Assembly: GCA_036345935.2 (NCBI GenBank)
Contig: JADWOT020000009.1
Location: 6,839,381-6,903,380, forward strand
DNA: 64,000 bases
Direction: 5' to 3'
From: Taenia hydatigena
Taxonomy: Eukaryota; Platyhelminthes; Cestoda; Cyclophyllidea; Taeniidae
This document shows, piece after piece, positions 55,027 to 64,000 of this stretch. The translations under genes and the position numbers were made by a program. Within the stretch, counting starts at the first letter, position 1, and every line of letters begins with the position of its first letter. The notes beneath the pieces are model-generated. The model was not told the DNA's origin. It was given only the letters and a program-made list of their open reading frames with translations, and did not search any database.

Positions 55027-55873
55027 CCTGATTGCAAGCAGGCAGAGAGACTTTAGACGCACCACAAAGCATTAATACATAAGTGCTGAATGAAATACGG
55101 AACTGAAGGGCATCGCAATGTTTAGGTACAGTCCGTCACCTAAGCGGCAACCCAATGCCCAGAGACCCCAGCGAGGTGTATGGGCTGAGAAGACTTCTGC
55201 TGTTGGCTTTAAGATAGTTCAACTGCCTTTACTTGGACGGCTTCCTTTCAAATGTTGTTCCTTAGGCATAAATCAGTCAAGCGGGTTTCGCCCGTTCGCA
55301 TCCATGCATAACACACTCACCTACTCAATCGGAACTTCTCGGTACACGCGACACGCATAGAATATTCCGCAGTTAGTACCGATGCCACGACGCTTACAAA
55401 TGAACTCATTTGGCCAAAAATATAAGCAGTAAAAGGATAAAAAGCTACATGCTTATCTTTAGGCACAGCAAGGTTAAAAAAGCGTACGCACAACCTTATT
55501 TTAGAGGTTAGAAAAGAATTACTTTAAATGCGCATCCTTGTGTACGAAATAGAGGGATTGGTGCGAGATGGGCAGGTGGAAAGGGGTGGGATCCGCAGAA
55601 GTGGTAAACAATGCGACGCAGACACCCGATCGGAGAAAAAGGCAATAAATGCTAGGAAGTTGAGCAGTAGTGGAAATCACAATGCAAGTTGTGGTGATTA
55701 CAACGGAGAAGATCGGTGTGCCGTGATGGTCTATAACTCATCATCATCTCAGATACCGACGCGGAACTAAAGTGCTCTACATCATTTCATCTATGCATAA
55801 AATGAAGAGCAGACACTCTGTTGAACGCTTTGGAGTCTAACAACACAGGATAGTGCCGATGACGAAGCGTCAC

Positions 55874-56128
55874 TCAAGGACCTTTGAGTTTTGGCACAAG
55901 ACCTTCGAGAATGGCATCACAAACAGGCTCGATTTGTAGACTACAACCAGTCAGGTATACCGAATAAACTCGTTTAGCAAAAATGCAGCTAGCAGAGAAA
56001 TACTGATCCACGTGCTTTACTTTAAGTTCAGTGAGGTTAAAGTGAATGTTATGCCCTTGCTTAATGGAAATCGTGCACAAAACTTCAAATTGGAGGTTGG
56101 AAGAAAATGACATTAAATGCGCATCCAT
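55874..56128 (-). other. Open frame with CUB-like strand pattern
   Basis: 84 codons ending in TGA. LQFEVLCTISIKQGHNIHF followed by NLTELKVKHVDQY has the C-x-[IW]-x-I-x4-G-x2-I-x-F-x-[FL] pattern of the first half of a CUB domain. Cysteines follow at ASCIF, LTGCS and PVCDA. No sister copy exists in the window, so frame choice cannot be tested. N-glycosylation sequon NLT present. Confidence 0.3.
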
Positions 56129-56219
56129 CTGCAGGAAACACAGACTTACGCCTCATATCGCTTATGAGATTAAGAAGATGCACAAGCTTTACGAGGGTCC
56201 GCTCAACGAAGCACAAAGC

Positions 56220-56860
56220 ACTGGTTGAGTGAGTTAGTCATAAAGTCACGGGGCCTCTAGACCACAATGCATCGCGTAAGTCTGTGTTTCTTGCATGTGT
56301 AGGCGCATTTCAAGTCATTTCCTTCTCACCTCCAGTTTGAAGTTCTGTGCTACTTCAAATTAGGCAAAGGCATGGCATCTATTTAAATCTCACTAAACGT
56401 GGCTTAAGACAGTTTGATCAGCAGTTTCTTGGTGCCAGTTACATTTATTACTAAACGAGTATTTGGTCCACCCAACTAAGTGTATTCCACGATCGGATCC
56501 TGTTTTGGTTGTCGGCTTCGAAGGCCTTTCGCTAACAATTAGAGGACTTTGGTTGACGCTTTCGTTATTGGCACTAGCATTTGTTGGTAGCGCCTGATTC
56601 GTTCAACAAAGTGTCTGCTCTTCATTTTTATGTATAGACGAAATGAGGTGGCACACCACAGTTGAGCGTCCGTATCTGAGGTGATAATGCGTATTAGACC
56701 ATCAAGACACATTGCTCTTCTCCAGTGCAATCACCACAGTTTGTATTGTGATTCCCACTATCGCCTAATTTCCTCACCATCGGTTGTCTTTCTCTTCGAT
56801 TGGGTGGCTGCTTCGTGCAGTCTATGATTGCTGCGGATATCACCCTTTGCACAAAATATT
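56220..56860 (+). repeat. Module C fragment in opposite sense to its left neighbour
   Basis: Matches 7530-8060 directly (ctggttga...gagttagt, cgtaagtct, gcatgtgtaggcgcattt). The block to its left matches module C in the other orientation, so an inversion breakpoint lies at about 56222. Confidence 0.7.
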
Positions 56861-56964
56861 TTTATTGCAAAAGCAATGACGTTCCATTATCGCTACACTT
56901 TGCATTCGTTTTGTAAAATTAGCAGCTGTTGTCACTTAAAATAGGCAACTACTCCATTGCGTCA

Positions 56965-56974
56965 CACATATGTG
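56965..56974. promoter_or_regulatory. Palindrome CACATATGTG at the start of module D
   Basis: Within GTCACACATATGTGAC. Exact 10-base palindrome also at 27191, 29038 and 31176 (module B), 45803 (near repeat H) and 61362 (just upstream of module G exons). A near copy is at 33013. It contains a CATATG E-box core. Function unknown. Confidence 0.4.
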
Positions 56975-57107
56975 ACATGGATCACTTCTTAGACAATGAT
57001 GGTCGATCATGCTGCATTGTGCCACAAAGGCATTAAACGAAATTAACATGAATGGCCACAGTCGTGATCTATTTATTGTGCTAGCAGCATTTTCCTGAAT
57101 CCAACCT

Positions 57108-57371
57108 GTGGAAAGCGGCTGTGGAATGGTCACTGGGAGGCACACTTTCTTATACGAATGCGAGATCTTTTGCTTCTTCGCAGATTGCATTTTCCCTTTG
57201 GTGGCACGACCTGAAGACGAAGTCAGTGAATACTTACCACCTCTGTGCCTCAAAGGAACCATTCATAAACTTTGCAGAGACTTTACAGGAAGAAGGGATA
57301 AAAGTAACGGGGTTGGGTTAAAGGTCGCACTGCCATCCATTTTCCACATCAACGTATCCTTCGTTAGTTAA
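57108..57371 (+). CDS. Module D ectodomain exon, longest open copy
   Basis: 87 codons: FLYECEIFCFFADCIFPLVA, then RPEDEVSEYLPPLCLKGT, then GRRDKSNGVGLKVALPSIF and HINVSFVS before TAA. The sister at 60790-61050 in the same frame keeps ECEI, ENPTYLCLKG and GVGKMNRAGWNISLRRLF but has TAA after EIT. Cysteine pattern C-x3-C-x4-C, then C about 20 residues on. Extracellular by inference from the linked EGF-like and membrane exons. No named family. Confidence 0.45.
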   Translation: MESGCGMVTGRHTFLYECEIFCFFADCIFPLVARPEDEVSEYLPPLCLKGTIHKLCRDFTGRRDKSNGVGLKVALPSIFHINVSFVS

Positions 57372-57435
57372 GAACAAGTTTACTTTTAAACATGTGCAAC
57401 GGATGATAAAAGTACACTCGCTGCGTTATTATTAG

Positions 57436-57765
57436 TTGTACAGCTGGAAGAAGGAGTGTTTAAATGGCTACGTGAGTGAGGCGGCATGCGATTTAAGGAC
57501 CACGACTAGGCAAAGTGATAAAATTTTAGCCCTAAAAATAAAGGACTTAGTCTACCTCAGAGGGCGTAGTCAATTTTCTTCCACCTACTTCTCACTTCGT
57601 ATTGCACTGTTTGGCTTACAACCCACCTCCCCATCTCATTCTCTACACCTTCTAGGGAGGTCCTCTACGTGGCGGTCCACAATGGCAAGTAAGAAGGTGT
57701 ACTTCTCTCCCTGCCCTACATTGTGTATATCATTGATTAGTTTCTCCCTTCGTCCTTCTAGCTAA
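57436..57765 (+). other. Second exon-like stretch of module D copy 3
   Basis: Only the first 35 codons or so (SWKKECLNGYVSEAACDLRT and onward) have a DNA sister, at 61100-61160, where the same frame is stopped twice. The rest of the 109-codon frame is pyrimidine-rich and probably non-coding. Confidence 0.25.
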
Positions 57766-60599
57766 TCGTCTTGAAATAGGTACGAACGTATACTTGTGTG
57801 TGTGTGCGTGTGCTTGGATATGCAGGTCTGCTGGCACAATTGTCCCACCTTCCTCTCCCTGTGTGACTTTGTAGACTACCAGGTACACAGCCTCATCGTG
57901 GGCCAAGTAAGCTCTCCTACGAACATTCTTATGCTGTCAGGTCGGTTGGTTATTCGGATGGTTGGTAGGCTGGTTAATTTTAATTCCTTATTTGTCACTC
58001 ACTTATGTCATGCTATTTGCCTCCTGCTTCTTCCGATTGTGTCCCTTGCCCTTCCTTTTCTGCCTTCTTTTCTTCCTCTTTTTCTTTCTTCAGGTCGAAG
58101 GGGCACATCACGGAGTGATGTAAGGAGCAGCGACGGCATGCACAACGCTTACCACGGACGAAGCCAAAAGCGTCGCAGTGGGTTGCGGCGAGCTGCCAAC
58201 CGTGTGGCGATGGCAACGGGCTACCTGTGCCTATGCAGCAAAAGGAGACTTGGTAAATGAAGTGATACCATGAGACAGCTTTCAAATCCGGCACTCTGCT
58301 GTTGTTGGAGTCACAATTGGGCAGTTCATGACGTTAGACGGTGAGCATTCTAAGAACTTCCATCCCACATACCCTCCACTTTCCATGCACTTACACGGCG
58401 CTATCCCCTCTCCTTGCCTTTCTCTCATCCAACTACGTCTTCTTGAGCACTGCACCATGCGCGTTTTATTGGTCAATGGCATCCACTTCAATGGACACAG
58501 CCTCCCGTGTCACAGTCCATCACTGTGGTTAGGGCCGTAGCCTCGCATGTCCAGATTGTGGGATTACATTCAGTGAACCTGACACACGGCAGTGATACAC
58601 AGCATATTCGTGGCAGGACTTCAAACAATGGCCATGGTCCATTCTTCTACAACCAAGTCGACATTCATTTGCCACACATACTACTCATGCCTTCCCTCCC
58701 AACCCCCATCAATGTTAGGCGTTCATGGCGGGACGTGTGTCACGGTGGTGGGTGGTTAAGTGGATAAATGAATGGATGGGTGAGTAGGCAAGCGATCGGA
58801 TCTTAGTCTCATTGACTCAACAACGAGTCTCGCTAAGAAGCGAATACGACACCAACATTGGCGAAGCAACCGCAGTGGAAACAGTTGGCGAAATAGCAAA
58901 GAATGACAAACATTTGCATTAGCTACGTACTCTACTGATGGCAAAGACATGAGGAAGCAGTAGATTGAGTGGAGTTGTTGGCTGGCGAGTGTATTGAACC
59001 AGCCTGCCCGCCTGCCTGCTAAGAGTATAACGAATTTGATTCCTATCAATATTTCTACGGATCACAACTTGTCACCTCACCAAATCTGCCTTGCTGATAT
59101 GTCAAACGGGAACGACAGCCAAATCTGCCTTAGAGCTACTAATCATGCCAACACTCTTGGCCTCGTTACATCGCGCTGCAAAGTCATTAGAAATTCAAAA
59201 ATCGAACCACGCTTCTGCTCATTATACCATGCACTTACTCGCCTCACTTTATTCGCTTCCTTCTCCCATGTGTCTTCCTGTCCATAGAGAGAGGTGAGTC
59301 CTTTCAGCGCATGGTAAAGGATGTCAGACATGTTCCACTATCATCCCACCCTTTTACCAACATGGTGGTGGTAAAATGACCTATTTCAACCTGTTGAGGT
59401 GAAAGTACTTAATAGCATAGAAGTAGCTTTATATTTGGAGTAAAAAGAAGGCGAAAGAGCCTGGCTGCATATACACTACTTGACACGCATGTGTAGAGTT
59501 GAGGAAATTGAATTTTGTTAATGGGTTGTGTCCTTAATCAAAGAGGCATAAATGAACGCAAATTACAGCAAAGTGGTTTAAGAATTTTTGCATAGGTTGG
59601 CAGCGATTAGTCTCTAATGTAGCCGGGATTCTGATTCGCCTGAGAAGACACGAAACAAAAAGACTCATTATACGTAGTGAAGCATTCAAAAACCAACAGA
59701 TGAAGAGGATGACTAGTCCGCTTTTCGGAGTCAAAATCACGTATCTACTGACATTAGCAGTACACATTGTCAAGAAATGCTATCACCACGCACTCTTAGT
59801 TTAAATGGTAGGCGGATGAATTTCGAGGGAATGCTCCATGTGAAAAATACGCTGCAGCAATAGACTTGGACTGGCGAACGGCGAAGAAGATGGCAGTAGG
59901 GGTAAAAGTGAAGGCTCAGATTTCCTTAACGGTCAGATGTCTGCGAAGGCCTCCATCGGGTGACGTCTACCCTATGAGCTTACACTTTCTCCGTTCCGCC
60001 TCTTTTGCTCTTCTTTCCTCCTACATACAAGCGGTTATACATTATTTTGTTTTGCATCAACACTGGGTAAAGCGTGTTCCATTGATCAATTTTATCAACT
60101 TCTGTGGAAATGTTTATTTTCCAATGTCTCACTAGCATAGCATGTCTGGCACTCCAGTAATTCGTGCTGTCTTCCTTCCACTCGATTTCTTGCCTCTGGC
60201 AAGGCTGCTGATATCATATTGTGTCTCTCTTCTCAGTTGCATTATCTAAGTGCACCTTAGTAGATACTCAGCATGTACATGGCATACCTTCAAACCATTA
60301 GGATGGAGCCTAATTTTAAGCACAAAATGCCATTCTAGCGCTACGGATCGACCACATGCTACATCGCGTAAATATTCTAGACGTGTGTACTCAACTTTAC
60401 TGGGAGCATATCTGAACGAAGCCGCAAACATGTTTGAACCGAAAAGACCACCGTGCGGGTCACAACAAGCACATTTTGTAAATAGGCAATGCAAATCAGT
60501 GTTAGTAAACGCATAAGCTTCAGAGCGGAAAATGTTTTAGCAAGCAACAAGCAACGTCTTTTCTTTTTAATTGTAATGTTAGTTAAATTCCTTAATTAG
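57571..60599. other. Unassigned
   Basis: The frame at 57796-58260 (154 codons) has a GT-rich start and a basic C-terminus (SQKRRSGLRRAANR). Overlapping frames are open on both strands at 58013-58294. I could not decide on any gene. Confidence 0.4.
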
Positions 60600-61230
60600 T
60601 GGTCGGTGTCACTTAAGAAGTGCATTCGATTCGCCGCGTCACACATGCTCGACACGGATCAGTTATTAGACAAGAACAGTCGATTGTGTCTACTTGAGCC
60701 TTAGACGCTTTTAGTGAGATTAACATAGGCAAATAAAGATGAGATCAGGTAGTTAGACCAACGGCGGTAAGCTAAGCCCAACTTGTGATTTGGCAGCCGT
60801 GGAGTGGTCACTAGGATGCACACCTCGAATTTCGAATGCGAGATCACATAATTCACTACAGGTTGCAGTTTTGGCCCAATAGCACAACGAGAAAGTGAGA
60901 TCATTGAAAATCCAACTTATCTGTGCCTCAAAGGAATAGGTGTTGAGCTATACGGCGGACCTACAGAGGGCGTGGGTAAAATGAACAGAGCTGGGTGGAA
61001 CATATCGCTCCGCCGCCTGTTTACCGTATCAGCACACCTTTGATTGATAAAACGCCAATTTAAAGCATGCACGCATCGTTTTTAAATACCCTTAATGCGC
61101 CTTCATAGATGCAACAATTGACAAAAGCAGTGATTAAATGGCCGTGTGAGCGAGGTAGTATTCCCTCTGGTCTCCCACTGAAGTCAGTGCAATCAAAATG
61201 CCAAGTCAATAAAGACCTGGTGAGTGGAGG
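60600..61230 (+). repeat. Module D copy 4, directly upstream of module G copy 2
   Basis: Matches 56930-57560, including a decayed palindrome (cacacatgctcgac at 60640). Module G follows at 61390 on the same strand, so D and G are probably parts of one transcription unit. Confidence 0.72.
60790..61050 (+). pseudogene. Module D ectodomain exon, copy 4, stopped
   Basis: In the frame shared with 57108-57371, TAA lies at 60849-60851 directly after ECEIT. Downstream, SEIIENPTYLCLKGIGVELY and GVGKMNRAGWNISLRRLF are open to TGA. Clearly an inactivated exon. Confidence 0.5.
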
Positions 61231-61361
61231 ACCAGAGCACTCTATTGACGTATGTTTGACAGCAAGGGGCCAGCAACACCCTTACCGCAAAGTATAATTG
61301 GCGTCTACCCTTCCAGCATCACATGTCATTCCCTGAGTGCCTCACTCGAGTTCATACGCCA

Positions 61362-61371
61362 CACATATGTG
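61362..61371. promoter_or_regulatory. Palindrome CACATATGTG upstream of module G
   Basis: In gccACACATATGTGAcatg, about 30 bases before the EGF-like exon. The context resembles the module D site, which suggests a shared element. Confidence 0.35.
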
Positions 61372-61392
61372 ACATGCGGAATTTAGCGGTTT

Positions 61393-61590
61393 GTGATTGC
61401 TGGCAATAATGCCGCAATGTTTGTGAGCGTTCTACAGAGTCATGGTCTTTTTGGTCATCCAGTGATGTGTAATGCAAATTATTGTGGCAACGGTCATGTC
61501 CCCACGCTTATGAATGCTACGCCACGCTATGAGCGTTCGATGCAACTGCAGCACCCATGTCAATTCCTCCTTATTCGGTGTAAGCTTTAA
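61393..61590 (+). pseudogene. EGF-like domain exon, module G copy 2
   Basis: 65 codons: GNNAAMFVSVLQSHGLFGHP, VMCNANYCGNGHVPTLMNAT, PRYERSM, QHPCQFLL. It retains two EGF-like cysteines and the C-G-N-G turn but has lost the RCE cysteine (RYE). Confidence 0.42.
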
Positions 61591-61807
61591 ATTTAACTGT
61601 TCTACAATCGAAGCTTCTCGAACTGCCAAGTGTAAAACAGGTGGTAATGGCAGTGGACACCGCGCTTCATATTTATCTGCCTCGAGGGCCGCACGGAGAG
61701 TGGATGGTAATGCCTCCCATATGGACTCATATGCATTACAGTCGAGGCTCGCAAGCCAGCTGATCGGCAAAGATATTCTGCCAAGCATAGGTTTCGCGCA
61801 TCCTTGA
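61514..61807 (+). CDS. Cytoplasmic-tail exon, module G copy 2
   Basis: 97 codons. Only the C-terminal 50 or so are supported by the sister: SASRAARRVDGNASHMDSYA, then LQSRLASQLIGKDILPSIGF and AHP-stop. The region equivalent to the sister's membrane helix reads SLFGVSFKFNCSTIEASRTA and is not hydrophobic. So either this copy lost its membrane anchor or it is non-functional. Confidence 0.4.
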   Translation: MLRHAMSVRCNCSTHVNSSLFGVSFKFNCSTIEASRTAKCKTGGNGSGHRASYLSASRAARRVDGNASHMDSYALQSRLASQLIGKDILPSIGFAHP

Positions 61808-62760
61808 ACACTGATAGCACTACTTCCATTGTTCTTTTAAGCATCAGCCAACGCATGATGTCTAACATTAAAGCGATCGTAATATGGTGCGACACCTACT
61901 CTCCTTCCTTAGTCAATGCTTAAGGATGTGTGTGTGTGTGAAAGCAATGCTAACATCCCCGACACATACCATGCAGTTTTGCACCAAGTAAGTCTTTCTC
62001 GCTAGACTGAAGACTCTAGGGTCTTAGAGCAATGGGTTTCAGAAGTACGAACGCTTGTTTGCTCTGATGGGCACCAAAACGGGTAATTTGCGGAACTTAA
62101 CTTAGAAGCCTTAATTACCGCAATCTCTATATGCTGTAATACTGGTTGGTTATAATAAAGGAGAGTGAGTGCGCTAACGTCGGGTCTAGATTACGGTACA
62201 GGTGACCGTTTATGAATCGTGGATTACGAAGCCAATGCTGTTGCATGAATGAAAATAGAACATGGAATTGGAGTGGTCGCAGGACTCCTTTTGAGGTGGT
62301 TCCTATCGTAACGATTGCAAAGTGAAAGGTGAGGAAAACTTCTAGTCTTTACTCGTGCCAAATGGAATAAACCTTTGAGTGCTACGGCGTCACGCCCTGC
62401 CATCTCCTTGTGCACTGCATGTTAATGATCCAGTACTCCGTGCACAGGCAGATGACTAGCATTGGGTCGGTGAGTAGGGATTTGATCGTCAATCAGGTTG
62501 GTTCTTCTTCTTTGTCACCTTCCCTACATCGATTACGATTTGCAGAAAAAAATTAGGATTGGCTGAATATTACTGGAAACGGGTTAAGCAATAATAAAAA
62601 GGGAGATGCTCTATCTCCCCATTCCAAATTACTTCGACCTGTGCGCTCACGACTCGTCAATGATTACACGTTTTGCGATGTACTGTCAATATAAGTTACC
62701 GCAGCAAGATGCCTTAATCATGCCAAAATTTATAAGCTTATCTGCCTTGGCCTAGCAACT

Positions 62761-64000
62761 TACCGCAACCTGAAGGGGTCTGATTATCGCATCCGGTCGC
62801 TAACCTGCACGGATGTGTGGCAGAAGTTTGAAATCTGAATGTCTTTGCAAATAAGCTTTAGCACGTGCACCTGGCATTAATTTTCCATGCATAAAATCCA
62901 GCTGCCCATTCAAGTGAGGGTTGAAAGATATCACACAACATTTCCATCATTGCATTCCTCTCATCTTTTTCTTCCTTTGACGTGCTGCAACAGGCCAATA
63001 TATCAGCACTGGCTGCATGTTGATGACAAGTGCAAATTAAGATGTGATAAATAAAAGTGCGGCTAGTCAATTCGAATCCATTTTCGGCAACGCACAATGG
63101 CAGATAGTCAATAAATGTGCCCAATCAGTCAGTGCTGTGTAATTCATGTAATTGAGTCAAAGGTCTTACCTGAAGAAACTCGTGGTGACAAAGGCGCAAA
63201 AGTAAATGAAGATGCGAAGCTGTTTGAATACGATACAGGGTTTAAGTATTTATTAACTCAAACACTTCAAGGTGCGATTGGGTTCAATCTCAGTTAGCTA
63301 CTAATTACGAGATCATGAATCTGCACCACGCATATAATTACGATCAAATAACGTTGCGTTAAAATTAATGGCACCGCATCCTCTAATGCGACTAGACAAG
63401 TCATTCAATTTTATCTTGTAGTCAACGATGTGAAAGGTGGAACACCTTATCTACCTCAGGCATAGTTAAAGAGGCGTATTTCACCAGAATGATGATATTA
63501 ATAAGCGCATATGTCAAGAAACAAAACTATTAACACATTAGGCCTATAAATTTCCTTTTTTCTATCCTTCTCTTGCTTCGCACCAACATTTCTACTCAGT
63601 TAAGTGGATTGCGCTTTGCATAACTGTCTTCCTACCTCATTAAACAAATAAAAGCAAGTAGAGCTCTAGGATGCTGTTTTATTTTATGTACATCCGCATT
63701 ACAGGATGCGCATCTCAGACAGGCTATGTACTGTGACTAGCTCAGACGTTCGGGTAGAAATCCACCAATCCAACGCCGCCTTATTCGTACTACCGGTGGC
63801 CCACGAGCTAAGACAAGTTGATCTCCAGTAATCCATCCAAATGGGTAAATTTTCCGTTATTTTAGTTCCGGTTATTTGGTGCAACCATACACTATTCCGC
63901 GCTTTACTCATTTAATAACATTTCAGCTCGAAACTCTGCCCCTTTTCCAAATCCATGCAAATATCCATTCTTTCCATTATTTATTAATTTCTGATTTACT
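62761..64000. other. Unassigned right end
   Basis: Two minus-strand frames look protein-like but have no sister: 62858-63124 (CVAENGFELTSRTFIYHILI, cysteine-rich) and 63699-63911 (PIWMDYWRSTCLSSWATGST, tryptophan-rich). No repeat partner. Confidence 0.4.

Larger units (their letters stand above)
54890..56220 (+). repeat. Module C fragments
   Basis: 54890-55040 matches 37570-37690 and 56185-56220 matches 37722-37760 in the same orientation. The middle (55050-56180) has no recognised partner. Confidence 0.6.
56930..57570 (+). repeat. Module D copy 3
   Basis: Matches 60600-61220 and, for 57108-57280, the start of the window. It begins with the palindrome CACATATGTG at 56965 and includes the ectodomain exon and a second exon-like stretch at about 57435-57545. 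Confidence 0.75.
61390..62760 (+). repeat. Module G copy 2
   Basis: Reverse complement of 21440-22960. Confidence 0.88.

Noticed and set aside
56539..56730. Retroelement-like peptide RHFVERIRRYQQMLVPIT on the minus strand of module C
   Set aside because: It vaguely recalls the post-RT region of Ty3-type elements, but the sister at 7.9 kb is frameshifted, no catalytic aspartate motif is nearby, and no RT, RNase H or integrase frame exists in the window.

Overview
This window looks like non-coding-rich nuclear DNA of a multicellular animal. There is no operon structure, no long uninterrupted gene, AT-leaning composition, microsatellites, and many short open stretches bounded by plausible splice acceptors. 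I guess a flatworm, with low confidence: no rRNA, tRNA, reverse transcriptase or textbook housekeeping gene anchors the taxonomy.

The main observation is that roughly half of the window consists of a few multi-kilobase, low-copy repeat modules that recur in both orientations and carry exon-like remnants. All copies were paired by eye, so coordinates are approximate to tens of bases. Module D/G (1-1705; 17995-19790 minus; 19830-20020 minus; 21440-22960; 32808-33150 minus; 56930-57570; 60600-62760) carries cysteine-containing ectodomain exons, EGF-like halves and transmembrane-plus-tail exons. A matching signal-peptide exon lies at 16640-16940 and, inverted, at 23100-23420. Module E (1710-3178 and 23672-25197) and module B (25424-27269, 27271-29212, and inverted 31012-32808) are two branches of one small-gene family. 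It has a hydrophobic leader exon, an ectodomain exon and a transmembrane exon ending in a short basic tail. B is a head-to-tail duplication followed by an inverted copy, and a single N sits exactly on the tandem junction.

Module C/A (3190-9120 minus; 13120-14590; 34690-36950; 37570-40622; 41270-43170; fragments at 54890-56860) carries several short exons (C) upstream of a long exon (A). The A protein has the layout of a C-terminal tandem-BRCT region, with some resemblance to the 53BP1 type. A starts after the same splice-acceptor string in three copies, and one copy (13875-14588) is open for 237 codons.

Region by region: 1-9.1 kb is D, E, A and C abutting. 9.1-13.1 kb is mostly featureless. 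13.1-14.6 kb is A. 14.6-18 kb is sparse, with AT and CA microsatellites and a leader exon. 18-23.4 kb holds minus-strand D, G and leader exons. 23.7-32.8 kb is the E/B array. 34.7-43.2 kb is a scrambled A/C region. 43.2-54.9 kb is sparse, with low-complexity purine tracts. 54.9-62.8 kb is C, D and G fragments. 62.8-64 kb is unassigned.

Most exon copies carry stops or frameshifts relative to a sister copy, so I read the window as a decaying, rearranged gene-family cluster with few or no intact genes. The best candidates for surviving function are the B leader and transmembrane exons and the long A exon at 13875-14588.
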